Of a DNA stretch of 64,000 nucleotides, positions 52,084 through 62,057 are shown piece after piece; the stretch's first letter is position 1; every line of letters begins with the position of its first letter. The stretch lies in NCBI GenBank assembly GCA_963931865.1, contig OZ007510.1:4355366-4419365 (forward strand). Direction: 5' to 3'. Origin of the DNA: Axinella damicornis. Its lineage: Eukaryota; Porifera; Demospongiae; Axinellida; Axinellidae. A program made the translations under genes and the position numbers. The notes under the pieces are model-generated. The model made no database searches and was not told the DNA's origin. It saw only the letters and a list, made by a program, of their open reading frames with translations.

Positions 52084-54732
52084 TTAGTCGTCCTGATCCT
52101 CTTGGCTTACCACTGGAACACCTGCAATTTGAAGAACACAAAATTTTAATACTGCCTCACTGTTTCTCTCATAGAGAATTTAACTGTAGTTAGGCTGTAT
52201 GTGTACTAGTTTGCTTACCATCAAGTTTCTTGAGCTTGGGAAGTCTTTTCAATGCCTGGTCCCGCCAATCTCCTTCGGAACTGTGTTTCTCTTCAAGGGG
52301 ATTACCTTCACATGTAGGAAGACATTTCATAACACTAGCAAAAGAAATTGCCGCTGAAGTCCAGCAACTGCATGAATTTTCCTGTAGCCTTGAAACTGAC
52401 GCTTCGGTAACTTAAAAGGAGCAAAAATGGTGCGGCCAGGGCCTGACAGGCCAGACCAGACCTCTTCTTATGGCCCTGGAGTGTGAGGTTAGAGTTACAA
52501 TGTACCCACAAACAGGAGCACCTCCAGACAGGGAAGCTCCGCCAGCTTCTGAAACTCTCCCCAGTCCTTCACGTTATTGTTGGACATGAACAGCACCTGC
52601 AGTGTTCAATACATGATGAGAAGTTCAACATCAACTCCTCTGACTCTCCTGACCTGCCAACTAATTCAAGAGGGTACGTTTCTTGTTTACATGTGCCAAG
52701 CTCCGTGTTCACTTAGCAAGGCGCTCGAAAATTCACCAATAATTACTGAGCGCCTTGGAACGAGGCTACAGGCTCGCCCTACTATGTCATGCTAATAATA
52801 GTAATGAAGTTTATTGGCTACATGGTGAGGTGCAAAGTGTTGACAAGGTATCCAGAGTGTACACTATGCACAAGACCAGAGTGGTGGTACATAACAGAGC
52901 ATAGTCTCATACCCAGGCTCATTTCCTCTTAATGTGTGTGGCAGGAAAGAAGAGCCTGGGTACAAGACTAAGTTGTGAATAGCCTCGTTCCCAGACCTCC
53001 CACGTGGCCTGGGAACGAGGCTAAGCCATGAACAGCTATTACTACACACTGAGCTACTCACCTTTAGTTTAGAGAGGACAGTAACTCCTTTTAACTTCTC
53101 GACGTTGTTATACGAAATCCACAGCTCTTCAAGGGTATCACCCACTGCCTCCTGCAACATAGTCAACAAAATTATGACTAGGAGCGTATACAAGTCCACT
53201 GTTACCGGTAAGCTGTAGTAATGTTCAGGACAGGTAGGTAGACTTACGCTCTCTTCTACACAGACTAAAAGCACACACTCTTTGCTTGCTTGTCAACAAG
53301 GACTGCATTCTACATCTCTTTGTTTGTCAGCAAGGACTGTAAACTACACATTGTAAAGAGAATGCACCACAAAGACCCTACCAAGCCAGTTAGGTTCTTG
53401 ATCTGATTTCGACCAAGTGAGAGAATCTTCAAGTTCTCTGCATGCAAGAATAAGATCAAGTCTCACTGCAAGGTACACCAGAAGACTAGCTGAAGGCTCA
53501 CTCATTCCATTCAGGTTGGTGATCTTCTCGATACAATTGGAGGACAAGGATAGCATCCTGGGGGTCATAGCAGCCAGTAATCAATTGAGGTTGCAATACA
53601 CATGTACATACTACAGTGTAGCCATAATGGCAAACAAGGTTTAATGGTGGAGTCACTTAGCCTCGTTCCCAGGCACACGGCCTGGGAACGAGGCTAGGAG
53701 TCACTCCACTGGATTGTGAGTGTGGAGACCGACATCCCCACTACCAGAATCCCATAACAAGAAGGAGCGTCCAAATTAGCATTACAACATGCCTATTCAA
53801 ACTGCAGCAACATAAAATGTGCCCTTATTTGGAACCTCGTTATGTAACAAGATCCAGTGTGCAGGGGGTTGTTGTCGTGGTTGGATGCTCCTTCTCGTTA
53901 CAGGCTCCTGCCACCGTAGACAGTAGAAACGGGAATCCCTTTATACAAGCTTGAACTTACTCGCAGCTGGCAAGGGTTGAGAGTGTGGGGTCCATCTTCT
54001 CAATAGGAGGCAGCTGCATGTAGAGCTTGATAGTTTTAGCCTCCTTGGGGTCCTCCCCTGTTTTCTCAGCCTGAGTATGTGGGTGGGGACATTAACTGGA
54101 GAGTTGTTGATCTTAATACAAAAGCATTGGAAAATGTTGATCAGATGTTCATGGGGGAAAGGAGAGATTAATTGTGGACAGAATATTCGATGTTGTAGCA
54201 CAGTGGCACAGTCACGGTAATTGTGTTCCTTCCTTGTGACATTTGCTATGACTTATGTCTCTGCGCCGTGGAAAGACATTCCCTTCCCTCAATGAACGTC
54301 TGGCCAGCAAGACTGGTTTCACTGCTACTGTTAGCAACTTATTCTGTGCTCCTCGTAATTTTCAGCTACCCTCATTCCTAACAGTTACCATACAGCCAGC
54401 CTATTGTACACTCTCCAGCAGATATGGGGAAACACACAGAGGTTGGCCTGGGATTTCATCTTGCAAGCCAGCCCATTTCCAGAAATGGGTTGGCTTGCGA
54501 GACTAACTGGGAATGCAGTAGCCTCATGATCGAGGCGTTTAGCTTGCAGATTGTACACTAGTCTTGTGATCAAAGACTGGAAGTGGAAAGGTTATGTTTG
54601 CATACAAGAGGAACTCACCCATCTTGCAAGGGAGTCCTTTATGCTGCTGCCTTTGGACTAGAAGATAAGTAAAAACTTGGAACGACTGCACTGCAATCAG
54701 ATTCAAGTTAGCATAAACCTTACCATGGCCAT
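52084..54732 (-). CDS. DNAL1: Axonemal dynein light chain 1
   Basis: Exons in transcript order: 54732-54724, 54657-54619, 54070-53961, 53557-53502, 53437-53382, 53151-53062, 52596-52506, 52305-52219, 52121-52084. All are GT-AG with agreeing phases; 191 residues, against 190 in human. The N-terminus is MAM followed by [13 protein letters not shown] and [17 protein letters not shown]. Leucine-rich repeats follow: [55 protein letters not shown] and [14 protein letters not shown]. The C-terminus has [14 protein letters not shown] and [14 protein letters not shown]1 sits on the motor domain of the outer-arm dynein gamma heavy chain and tethers it to the microtubule in motile cilia. Only nine bases of the first exon are coding. 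The start lies 141 bases from the divergent OTUB start. Confidence 0.96.
52907..53023. mobile_element. Two adjacent hairpin MITEs in DNAL1 intron 6
   Basis: The first (about 52907-52970) has TAGTCTCATACCCAGGCTC mirrored by GAGCCTGGGTACAAGACTA. The second (52979-53023) has TAGCCTCGTTCCCAGACC mirrored by GGCCTGGGAACGAGGCTA. They are separated by about nine bases. Confidence 0.85.
53657..53696. mobile_element. 40-bp hairpin MITE with perfect 8-bp duplication
   Basis: TTAGCCTCGTTCCCAGGC...GCCTGGGAACGAGGCTA is flanked by GGAGTCAC at 53649-53656 and 53697-53704. It lies in DNAL1 intron 3. Confidence 0.95.
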
Positions 54733-54873
54733 AGCTGCAACCTCGAGGCAGCACTGTCAGCAGGCACCGACTGCGCAAAGGGGCCGGGGATAAACACCCG
54801 GTTGTTACCAATGACAACCAGCACGTGACCACTTATACTCCGTGCTTTAATTAGAACTCGCAGCCAATAAATC
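54733..54873. promoter_or_regulatory. Bidirectional promoter between DNAL1 and OTUB
   Basis: Only 141 bases separate the two start codons. The segment has no TATA box in either direction. It contains an X-box-like RFX motif GTTACCAATGACAAC (54804-54818), a CACGTGAC E-box (54822-54829) and two CCAAT boxes (54808-54812, 54864-54868). RFX sites are typical of motile-cilium genes such as DNAL1. Confidence 0.6.
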
Positions 54874-57800
54874 ATGGCACAGTCTCAGGATCCGTTGCCT
54901 GCGTTGCAGTCTCAGCAGGCTCCTGCAGAGCAGCCCAGCCTAGGTATGTTGGCACATCAATATCGGTGGTGACTTACACCGCTCACACTCAAGTAGTAGT
55001 CTACCTACAGAGCCTGTCTCATGTGTCTCACCATAGATATTAGAGACGTTACTTTCTATTGTATTATGTCGTCATCTACAGTGCAATTGTACAGTACTGC
55101 AAGCAAAAAATATGGGTAGTCTTGCAGACCAGATGTTTGTGGCGCATGGGAGGATGGGAAAGGAACGTCTGATCACTATAGACTGGTTTCTGTAACGTGA
55201 CGTCATATCAAATGTGACGAGGATGGAACACAACTACAGTGTCTGTACCGTCGTACTAGAAGTCTAATCAGCAAGAAATGGTTGTGTGTTGTTTGTGCTG
55301 TCTACATCGCATCTAGCTCGCAGATCTGTTCTTGTTCTCATTTGAATCAGTACAGATCATGTGATCAATACGAAAGGTAAATTATTGAACGTTCTCCAAC
55401 CTGAATGGTAAATTTGGTTCCGCCAACATTTCAGCGACATCTATGAAAACCTGTCTGTAGTTCTTTTCCCTTCCGACGTGCACCACGAACGTCTGGCCAG
55501 CAAGACTGACAGACTCATGACCATCCTTATCTGCAAGGTTTATCTCCCTCTCTGTGCTCCTCCAGTCCTCGACTACGATGAAGCAGTGGTTGCTCAAGTG
55601 GAAAGGATCCAGAAGGAGGTGTTCTGTAATACGTTTTTAAGTAGGGCTCAAACGACTAGGGAATTGAATGACTGGTATTTAGTTTGCAGGACTAGCCGAC
55701 TGATTGAATACTAACTGCAGAATGTCATCACTAGCTGTACACAGCGCAATCACTTCGCTGACTTTCGAAAATAGTTTCGTTCAAGCATCTCTGCATGCTA
55801 TGGAGTAAGGCTGGCCCTCTCCGACTAGTTGACATGCAAGAAATGTAGCCTTAGTTCAGTCGACTTGTCGACTAGTTTCAGGCCCTATATGCTGATGCAT
55901 ACCAGTATCGTACGTAGCTATACAGGCCCTAACCACACCCTAACCCATAAGAATTACTGTGTAGCATGCAGAGGATTAGCCTCGTTCCCAGGCCATGTGG
56001 GAATGAGGCCAGCAGAGGATAATGTAATGCAGAAACACTGTGATGATTGAGTTCATAACAAGAAGATTGTACAACTGCCATATGGCTTCCACTACCACCA
56101 TCTGGGCAGTATGGCAATCAGTGGTGAATATGGTTAGCAGGCCTTTCAAGAACACTTGTGCATAGGCTGACTGTAGTGACTCTGCGAAGAGTACCGTGAG
56201 ACTGTGCTGTAGGAAAAAATCAAATGCAGCTAACAGTACAGTGATGGTGACGAAGCTACGTATTGAATAGTTCTAACCCTGAAATTTAACGTAGGGCAGC
56301 AACTAGTCTCGGGACCAGACTCCCAGCCCTAAGGGGGAGGGGGAGTCTGGCAGTGTTACATACATAGCAATTTGCAGTCTGCGGAATTTCGGTGGCATGA
56401 ATCTGATTGGTTGATTGCTATGTAATTGGGTTGTGACGTGTCACAGGTGGCTAAGTGCTGAGACAGTGAACCGATAGTAACTCAATTATTCATCTAGCAC
56501 CTCCTTGAGAGCCTCCGCAACACCTTTAATTGGCACTTAGGAATCCTCACGCAAGCTGTAGCCCATAATGGCTCTCTGTACGCAACTGTGCCAGACTCCC
56601 CCTCCCCCTTAGGGCTGGGAGTCTGGTTCCGAGACTAGGCAGCAACTTGTTCATCATGACTGGCATGTCACCATAATGATCACAAGGGCCCAGTCAGTCA
56701 GCCACCCTGACACGTGAGCTTGAAACAGCTTAAACATATTCACCACTGAGTGCCATCATACTGCAGATGGCGGTAGTGGAAACCGTATGGCAGTTGCACA
56801 CTCTTATTGTTATGAACTCTTGTTGATTACTTTGCAGATAGCCGAGTCAAGTGAGCTAGTTGGAGATGTGGAGGACATTGCAAGCCTAGAGAAGGAATAT
56901 GCAAGAGACGATCTCATTTATCAAGAAAAAATTAAAGTAAGTGACTGCCAAGCAAGGATGACTGACTTGACGATGTTTCAGTATATAGAACTGTTCAGTA
57001 TTATCTGACTTCTTTTTTTGTGCTCCTGCACACTGATGCTGTTAGCAAAAACGTGTTATGACATCACAGTGATATTGTATGACTTCATTGTGACATCATC
57101 ACGTGATGGGTTTGTTCCATGTGTATATGCAGGACCTGAGGACCAAATATTCAAAGTACAGAAGAACGAGGGGTGATGGAAACTGCTTCTTCAGAGCCTT
57201 TGCGTTTGCGTATATGGAAAGTGTTCTGAAAGACAACGCAGACCTGCCCAGGTGGGGTAGTGTGGTTCATACATGTAAACTGTTCAACTGAGTGTGAAGC
57301 GTGTCTAATGGAAGGATACTAGTATAGGACCTCTTTCTCTCTCTGTTGGTAGGTTCCGTGATGCAGTTGTAAGGATTAAAGACTCTCTTCTCGCATTGGG
57401 CTACCCCTCATTTACATTGGAAGACTTCCATGACACTGTTAGTATAAACAGCTCCTCATAAATCAGACCTACTATGTCTGGACAAAAATCTGATTTCATC
57501 GGACACTTAGTGACTACGCATCCACACATCAGTCAAGTCATACGATAGTACAAAGGAATGTGCGGATGGACCTGACCAGGAATTATCTGGTGACTGAGAG
57601 CCTGTCATGCCTGCTGATGAGTGTGCTTCTAGCCTCTTCCCCAGGCCTTCTACACCTCCACAATTTTTGATTGCAAAAAATGGAGGTATAGAAGTCCTGG
57701 GATGAGGCTAGTGTGATTCACTGTTTGTGGTGATGCTACAGTAGTACTAGTGATGGTATAGTGTTGCGCTGGTATGAATTTAGCTTATAATATTGGTATC

Positions 57801-58860
57801 TGCCAATGCATTTTGATATACAACCTTGTTAACTTCCGGTTCTTCTTTTGCAGTTAATTTTGGTTACCGATAATATTTTGGGCCAATGTAGCCGATATCC
57901 GTTGTCCAATCAGTGGATCCGTAGCCAATGCACTCTGAAGAAGGGTTAGCTGGTGACTAACTCTCGCTAGCCTCATTGACCCCAAGCAACAGTTTTGGTG
58001 TATGCTGTCAGAAATTAAACTGGAGCTTGGGATCGATGGCGTCTTGTACCCAGGTCTCTCTTTCTGTGTTGTGCCAGGAAGTGAATAGCAACTATGACTG
58101 CAGACCAAGGTGTTTCGCTAACAGACTCACTCTTCTCTCCTGTAGTTCATAGATGTGCTGGAGTCAACATCTAACCCTGAAACAACAGTAGACAGTCTAA
58201 CTAAGGTGAGAATCTGCTGAAATATACCGGCAATCAAACACTAGCAAGAGGTAGTGTAGAAGGAGCATTATCAGTACACTGTTGGTACGTAATCCGACAT
58301 CTCCAGGTCTTCCAGGACCCGGGTACCTCAGACTATGTGGTGTGCTACCTGAGAATCCTCGCCTCGGGTTACCTGCAGACCAATGCAGACTTCTTCCAGG
58401 CCTTCATTGAGGGAGGGAGAACAGTGAAGGAGTACTGCAGTCAGGTTAGCTGTGTATGGGTAGCCTTACTCTAGCCACAAAGTCTGGCACCTCTCCCTTC
58501 CTGAAAACGCCTGCCCTGCACCATCGCTTTCGGTATGTTACAAAAGGTTTACTCATATTTTCAAGATTTGTTAAATTTCTTGAGATTCACTACAGTACGT
58601 ATGAAGAAAGCCTGGAGGCTATCGTTAGAACCAGGCGTCTTCCTCTTGACTCCTTGCAGGAGGTGGAGCCCATGTACCACGAGAGTGACCACCTCCACAT
58701 CACTGCACTGACGGCTGCCGTGGGGGTGACCGTGAGAGTGCAGTACATGGACAGAGGGGAAGGGGGGAGGGTAAACCACCACGACTTCCCAGAGGGAACA
58801 GAACCACACATTTACATCCTCTACAGACCCGGACATTATGACATTCTCTATCCCATATAG
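54874..58860 (+). CDS. Otubain-type deubiquitinase (OTUB1-like)
   Basis: Exons: 54874-54943, 55566-55618, 56838-56936, 57133-57251, 57353-57437, 58146-58205, 58307-58444, 58660-58860; phases agree, 274 residues, against 271 for human OTUB1. The start is MAQSQDPLPALQ with a variable N-terminus. Conserved blocks follow in order: LDYDEAVVAQVERIQKEIA, LEKEYARDDLIYQEKIK, the catalytic RGDGNCFFRAFAF (Asp and nucleophile Cys), SDYVVCYLRILASGYLQ, FIEGGRTVKEYC, EVEPMYHESDHLHITAL, VQYMDRGEGG, and YRPGHYDILY with the catalytic His. OTUB1 cleaves Lys48-linked ubiquitin chains and also blocks E2 enzymes such as UBC13 without catalysis. OTUB2 lacks this long N-terminus, so OTUB1 is favoured. Confidence 0.95.
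55642..55887. mobile_element. CGACTAG-type non-autonomous element, copy 2
   Basis: The element starts TAGGGCTCAAACGACTAGG and ends CGACTAGTTTCAGGCCCTA. It shares a core with 41233-41493 (CAGAATGTCATCACTA, AATCACTTC). It begins about 23 bases after the donor of OTUB exon 2. Confidence 0.75.
55974..56009. mobile_element. Short hairpin MITE remnant
   Basis: TTAGCCTCGTTCCCAGGCCATG is followed by a shortened right end TGGGAATGAGGCC; it is a truncated member of the same family, in OTUB intron 2. Confidence 0.6.
56303..56637. mobile_element. 335-bp MITE with perfect 8-bp duplication
   Basis: CTAGTCTCGGGACCAGACTC continues with CCAGCCCTAAGGGGGAGG on the left and is mirrored at the right, ending GGTTCCGAGACTA. 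GGCAGCAA flanks both ends (56295-56302 and 56638-56645). This longer copy may show what the short hairpins were deleted from. Confidence 0.95.
57629..57710. mobile_element. 82-bp hairpin MITE
   Basis: CTAGCCTCTTCCCCAGGCCT is mirrored by CCTGGGATGAGGCTA around a TTTTTGATTGCAAAAAA loop. Flanks GTGTGCTT and GTGTGATT match at seven of eight bases. Confidence 0.85.
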
Positions 58861-59344
58861 GCACATATATACCCTCAGCCTACCTCTCTTCTGCAAATAC
58901 TATTGCAACTGCAGTCAAGTGTGTCATTCAGTATGCTCCATATTCACTCAATATACATTCGATGCTGTTATTCAATATTATTGGTCATGGCCCTGACTAT
59001 ATCTAGTCCAAGAGCGCATAAATAGATCGCCCGCCCGGAGTACTTATATGCACTCTTGATCTAGTCTCATACCCAGACCCCGCTCCCTTTGTCATCTTCT
59101 GCATCTTGTTCGTCACCTTCCACTTCTACCTCTTGCTCAACCCCCCCCCTCCCCCCCACCCCCCACTCCCCCCCCCCTCCCCCCCATGCACCCCCCCCCA
59201 CCCCCCACTCCCCCCCCCCCTCCCCCCCACCCCCCCCACCCCCCACTCCTCCCCCCCACCCCCCCCACCCCCCACTCCCCCCCCCCCCCTCCCCCCCACC
59301 CCCCACTGACAGAATACGGTAAACTTACAATACACCGACTGTTA
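58861..59344. other. Intergenic gap with C-rich tract between OTUB and STN1
   Basis: About 59140-59305 is a C(5-10)A/T repeat whose long Pro- or Gly-rich frames are not coding. OTUB (+) and STN1 (-) end tail to tail here. A TAGTCTCATACCCAGACCC motif near 59061 looks like a half hairpin MITE. Confidence 0.75.
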
Positions 59345-59706
59345 TCATGTGACACATTTGTATGTTCTGTACGCTACAGGGAATATCTGGCTTGTGTCTT
59401 CCAGGTGTTTAACAGCTGCAACAATCCTTTCAGTTGACAGTGGCCACATGTACTTCTTCTGCTTCACACGCTCCACGATCCAGTCTTCTGGTACCCCAAA
59501 CTTGACAGTTTCTATAACCAAGTGCAGTAGGAACACAGGAAGTAACGATCTTCAATACTTTTTTTCTAAATCCTGGCTAGCTCACGTGGGCGTTTCAGCT
59601 TCTCTTTCATGTACTCAAGTATCAGTGGAAACAAGTGCTTTTCGTCAGAGAGAACCTGCATAGCACACACAAGGAGATCAGCTGATGTAGCAGTGATGGT
59701 GTCATA

Positions 59707-59739
<33 letters not shown>

Positions 59740-61291
59740 TGGGCCCAGGACAGTGACTGCATGAAAACGTTGGGAGATGCAGCATTCCTGGGCTATCAGT
59801 GAACTGATCCCCAATATCATGCACCATACTACAGGGACAAAGAGGACTACTAAGGCAAGGAAGGGGATTTCCAGACAGTGGGAGGTTTCCGGACACGGCC
59901 TCAGCTTTTGATCTCTAGCTGCAGTGTTGCCAGCAATAGTACAGCATTGGAAAGGTACTACACACCATAAATTGTAAGCAGCGAATGCTTGAGTCGTGAG
60001 AGTGCTTTGTCCATAACCCCCTACCAAGTGGAAGCCCCCTCCCTGACCTTACAGAGAATGTTACATGAATAGGCGCTGACCTCGTATACAGTTTCGGCAG
60101 CATGTGTTGTAAGACCAGCTGGTACTACATGCCCATCAACAGGAAGTGCAGAAATTGCAGCAGTTAATTCCTGAGTGACCTCCACCCCACTCCACTTTGA
60201 GTGAGTGCAGCTTTCCTTCACGGTATCCAGACAAGCCTTTCTCAACCCTTCATCCCTCTTCAGTTCACTCAGGGTGAAGGACTTCCTCATAGCCTGCAGA
60301 TGGTGCAGAAGCGTCTCGGTAATAGCCTCCTTCTCTGGTTTCTGAGGCGCTTCACTCTGCGTGGAAATGCCGAGTGGAAGAGAGAAGGGCTTGGAATACA
60401 CGGTTCTCTTCAACTGGATCACTTCCAGCCAGTGCAGTGGCTCTGCATTGGGGTCCTCCTCAATGGCAAAGGCGCTCACTTTGATCTGTCTCTCCTCACG
60501 GTACTTAGACACCCTGCCGAAAACAGACACGAGCTGGCCTAGCTTTGGGATGACCATACCCTCGTCACTGTCTGCCACCTTCCTCCACTGGCAGCAGGAG
60601 ATAACTCCAGACCCATCATCAACTTGGTGTGCATGAATGTGCGTGTAGTGTGTGCATGCTTATGTGGGTAACACGCTGCATTGTATATAAAATGTGGGAC
60701 AAGTGCTGGCATGTGACTGTGCACGTGTTTCACAGCTTATACAGAAACATCACAAAGTGCAAGTGAGCTGGAGAGAACAGCATGATTATGAGATGAGAGT
60801 GAGCTACTCAAACATGAGAGTGAGCTACTCTGGGAACGAGACTAGCAAACTGCAGATCACTCTGAACACTAGCTGTTCTTCCGCCATCCGAATCTTACCA
60901 TAGATAATAATTATAGCAAATATGGCCATAATGCTCGCGAGCAAAATAGATACTAGCTGGATTTGCACACATGTACAGTTGCTGTTGTGATCTCACTCTC
61001 ATACTCTATGAGGCGGCTCCTTTTGCTGATGGACACCACATCTCCTACAATGTGCACGTTCAAAATGGGATGATTGAGAATGCAGTACACACCTGCAACA
61101 GAGCAGATAGAGAAAGATCATCCATGCAGTTCTCTCGCCTCAGTACATGTACTGTAAAGTATTTATGTGTGTGCACAGTGACCTGCAAAGTTGGGATACT
61201 CCTGCAGAGCCAGGACATCACAAATGTTCAGCTTGACTCGGGCTGAAAACACTGGATCGAGCCCCCAAAACCTAGGCTGGTAAATCTCCAT
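59345..61291 (-). CDS. STN1: CST complex subunit STN1
   Basis: Exons in transcript order: 61291-61183, 61092-60997, 60622-60081, 59655-59586, 59511-59345; phases agree, 327 residues, against 368 in human. The N-terminus MEIYQPRFWGLDPVFSARVK matches the human WGLDPVF block. The OB-fold follows: HPILNVHIVGDVVSISKR, EIDDGSGVISCCQW, LGQLVSVFGRVSKYREERQI and LHWLEVIQLKRTVYSKPF. The C-terminal half carries winged-helix-like segments (SELKRDEGLRKAC, EKHLFPLILEYMKEKLKRP and EDWIVERVKQKKYMWPLS). STN1 with CTC1 and TEN1 binds single-stranded telomeric DNA and brings in polymerase alpha-primase for C-strand fill-in. A premature stop at 59566-59568 lies in the intron after exon 4 and is bypassed by splicing at GTGAGC. 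Confidence 0.93.
59705..59739. repeat. Poly-C run in STN1 intron 3
   Basis: About 33 C bases lie some 50 bases upstream (transcript sense) of the exon 4 acceptor. On the transcript this is a G run. Confidence 0.9.
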
Positions 61292-61472
61292 TAATTAACT
61301 ACCGTGTGACGCTATTTATTGTAAACCGGAAGTCATAGCATAATTAACCACTTAATCTTGCCGGAAGCGTTCAGTGGTAAACAGTTCTGGTTCTGTCTGG
61401 TGCAGTACTGACGTCCAAGCCTCGAAGACCAACTATTGTGACCAGTTCTGGGCGCTCTGGGGACATCGAAGA
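61292..61472. promoter_or_regulatory. Probable bidirectional promoter with two ETS sites
   Basis: The segment separates the STN1 start from the proposed start of the WAP gene. It carries ACCGGAAGT (61325-61333) and GCCGGAAGC (61360-61368), both fitting the ETS/GABP core CCGGAAG, and no TATA box in the STN1 direction. ETS pairs are common in divergent housekeeping promoters. Confidence 0.5.
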
Positions 61473-62026
61473 ATGATGGTATGACCGTCTATAGTCAACT
61501 AAGTAACTTGATAGATAATAAGGACCTCGATAAACGATGATAATTACACCATAATAAATATTATTTATATTTTAACCACCAGCATTAAAGTGTCATTTTC
61601 CACAACTGACATGGCCAGTCCATATAGAATGCCTCTTAGTGGTAGTGGTTAGCACATTCTTCACAGGAAACAGCAAGTTTGTGATTCTCTAAAATGGGGT
61701 ATCACTCCCATAGACACCATAGTTATACCTGCGACCGGAGTCAAAATATTTTGACTGTCATTTTGCTGTTTGATTGCTTGACCGCATCGCACAAAGTCTC
61801 TTGACTGTTTGACTGCGCTATATTTCAGCCACACATTTACCCTTCACCAGTAAGAATGAGTATTATCCCGACGAAATTACGATTATCGCACAGCCATAGT
61901 GGTAGCCAAAATGATGACAAATTCTGTGGGCTCCCCCCCCCCCCAAGCAAAACATCAGACATATAGTGGACACAAGTTAATTATGTTCACCACAACAGAA
62001 AGGATAGCACTTAGTTTATGTACCAT

Positions 62027-62057
<31 letters not shown>

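Noticed and set aside
59566..59568. In-frame stop as the true end of STN1
   Set aside because: Splicing at the GTGAGC donor just before it joins in phase to 59511-59345, which restores a family-like C-terminal segment.
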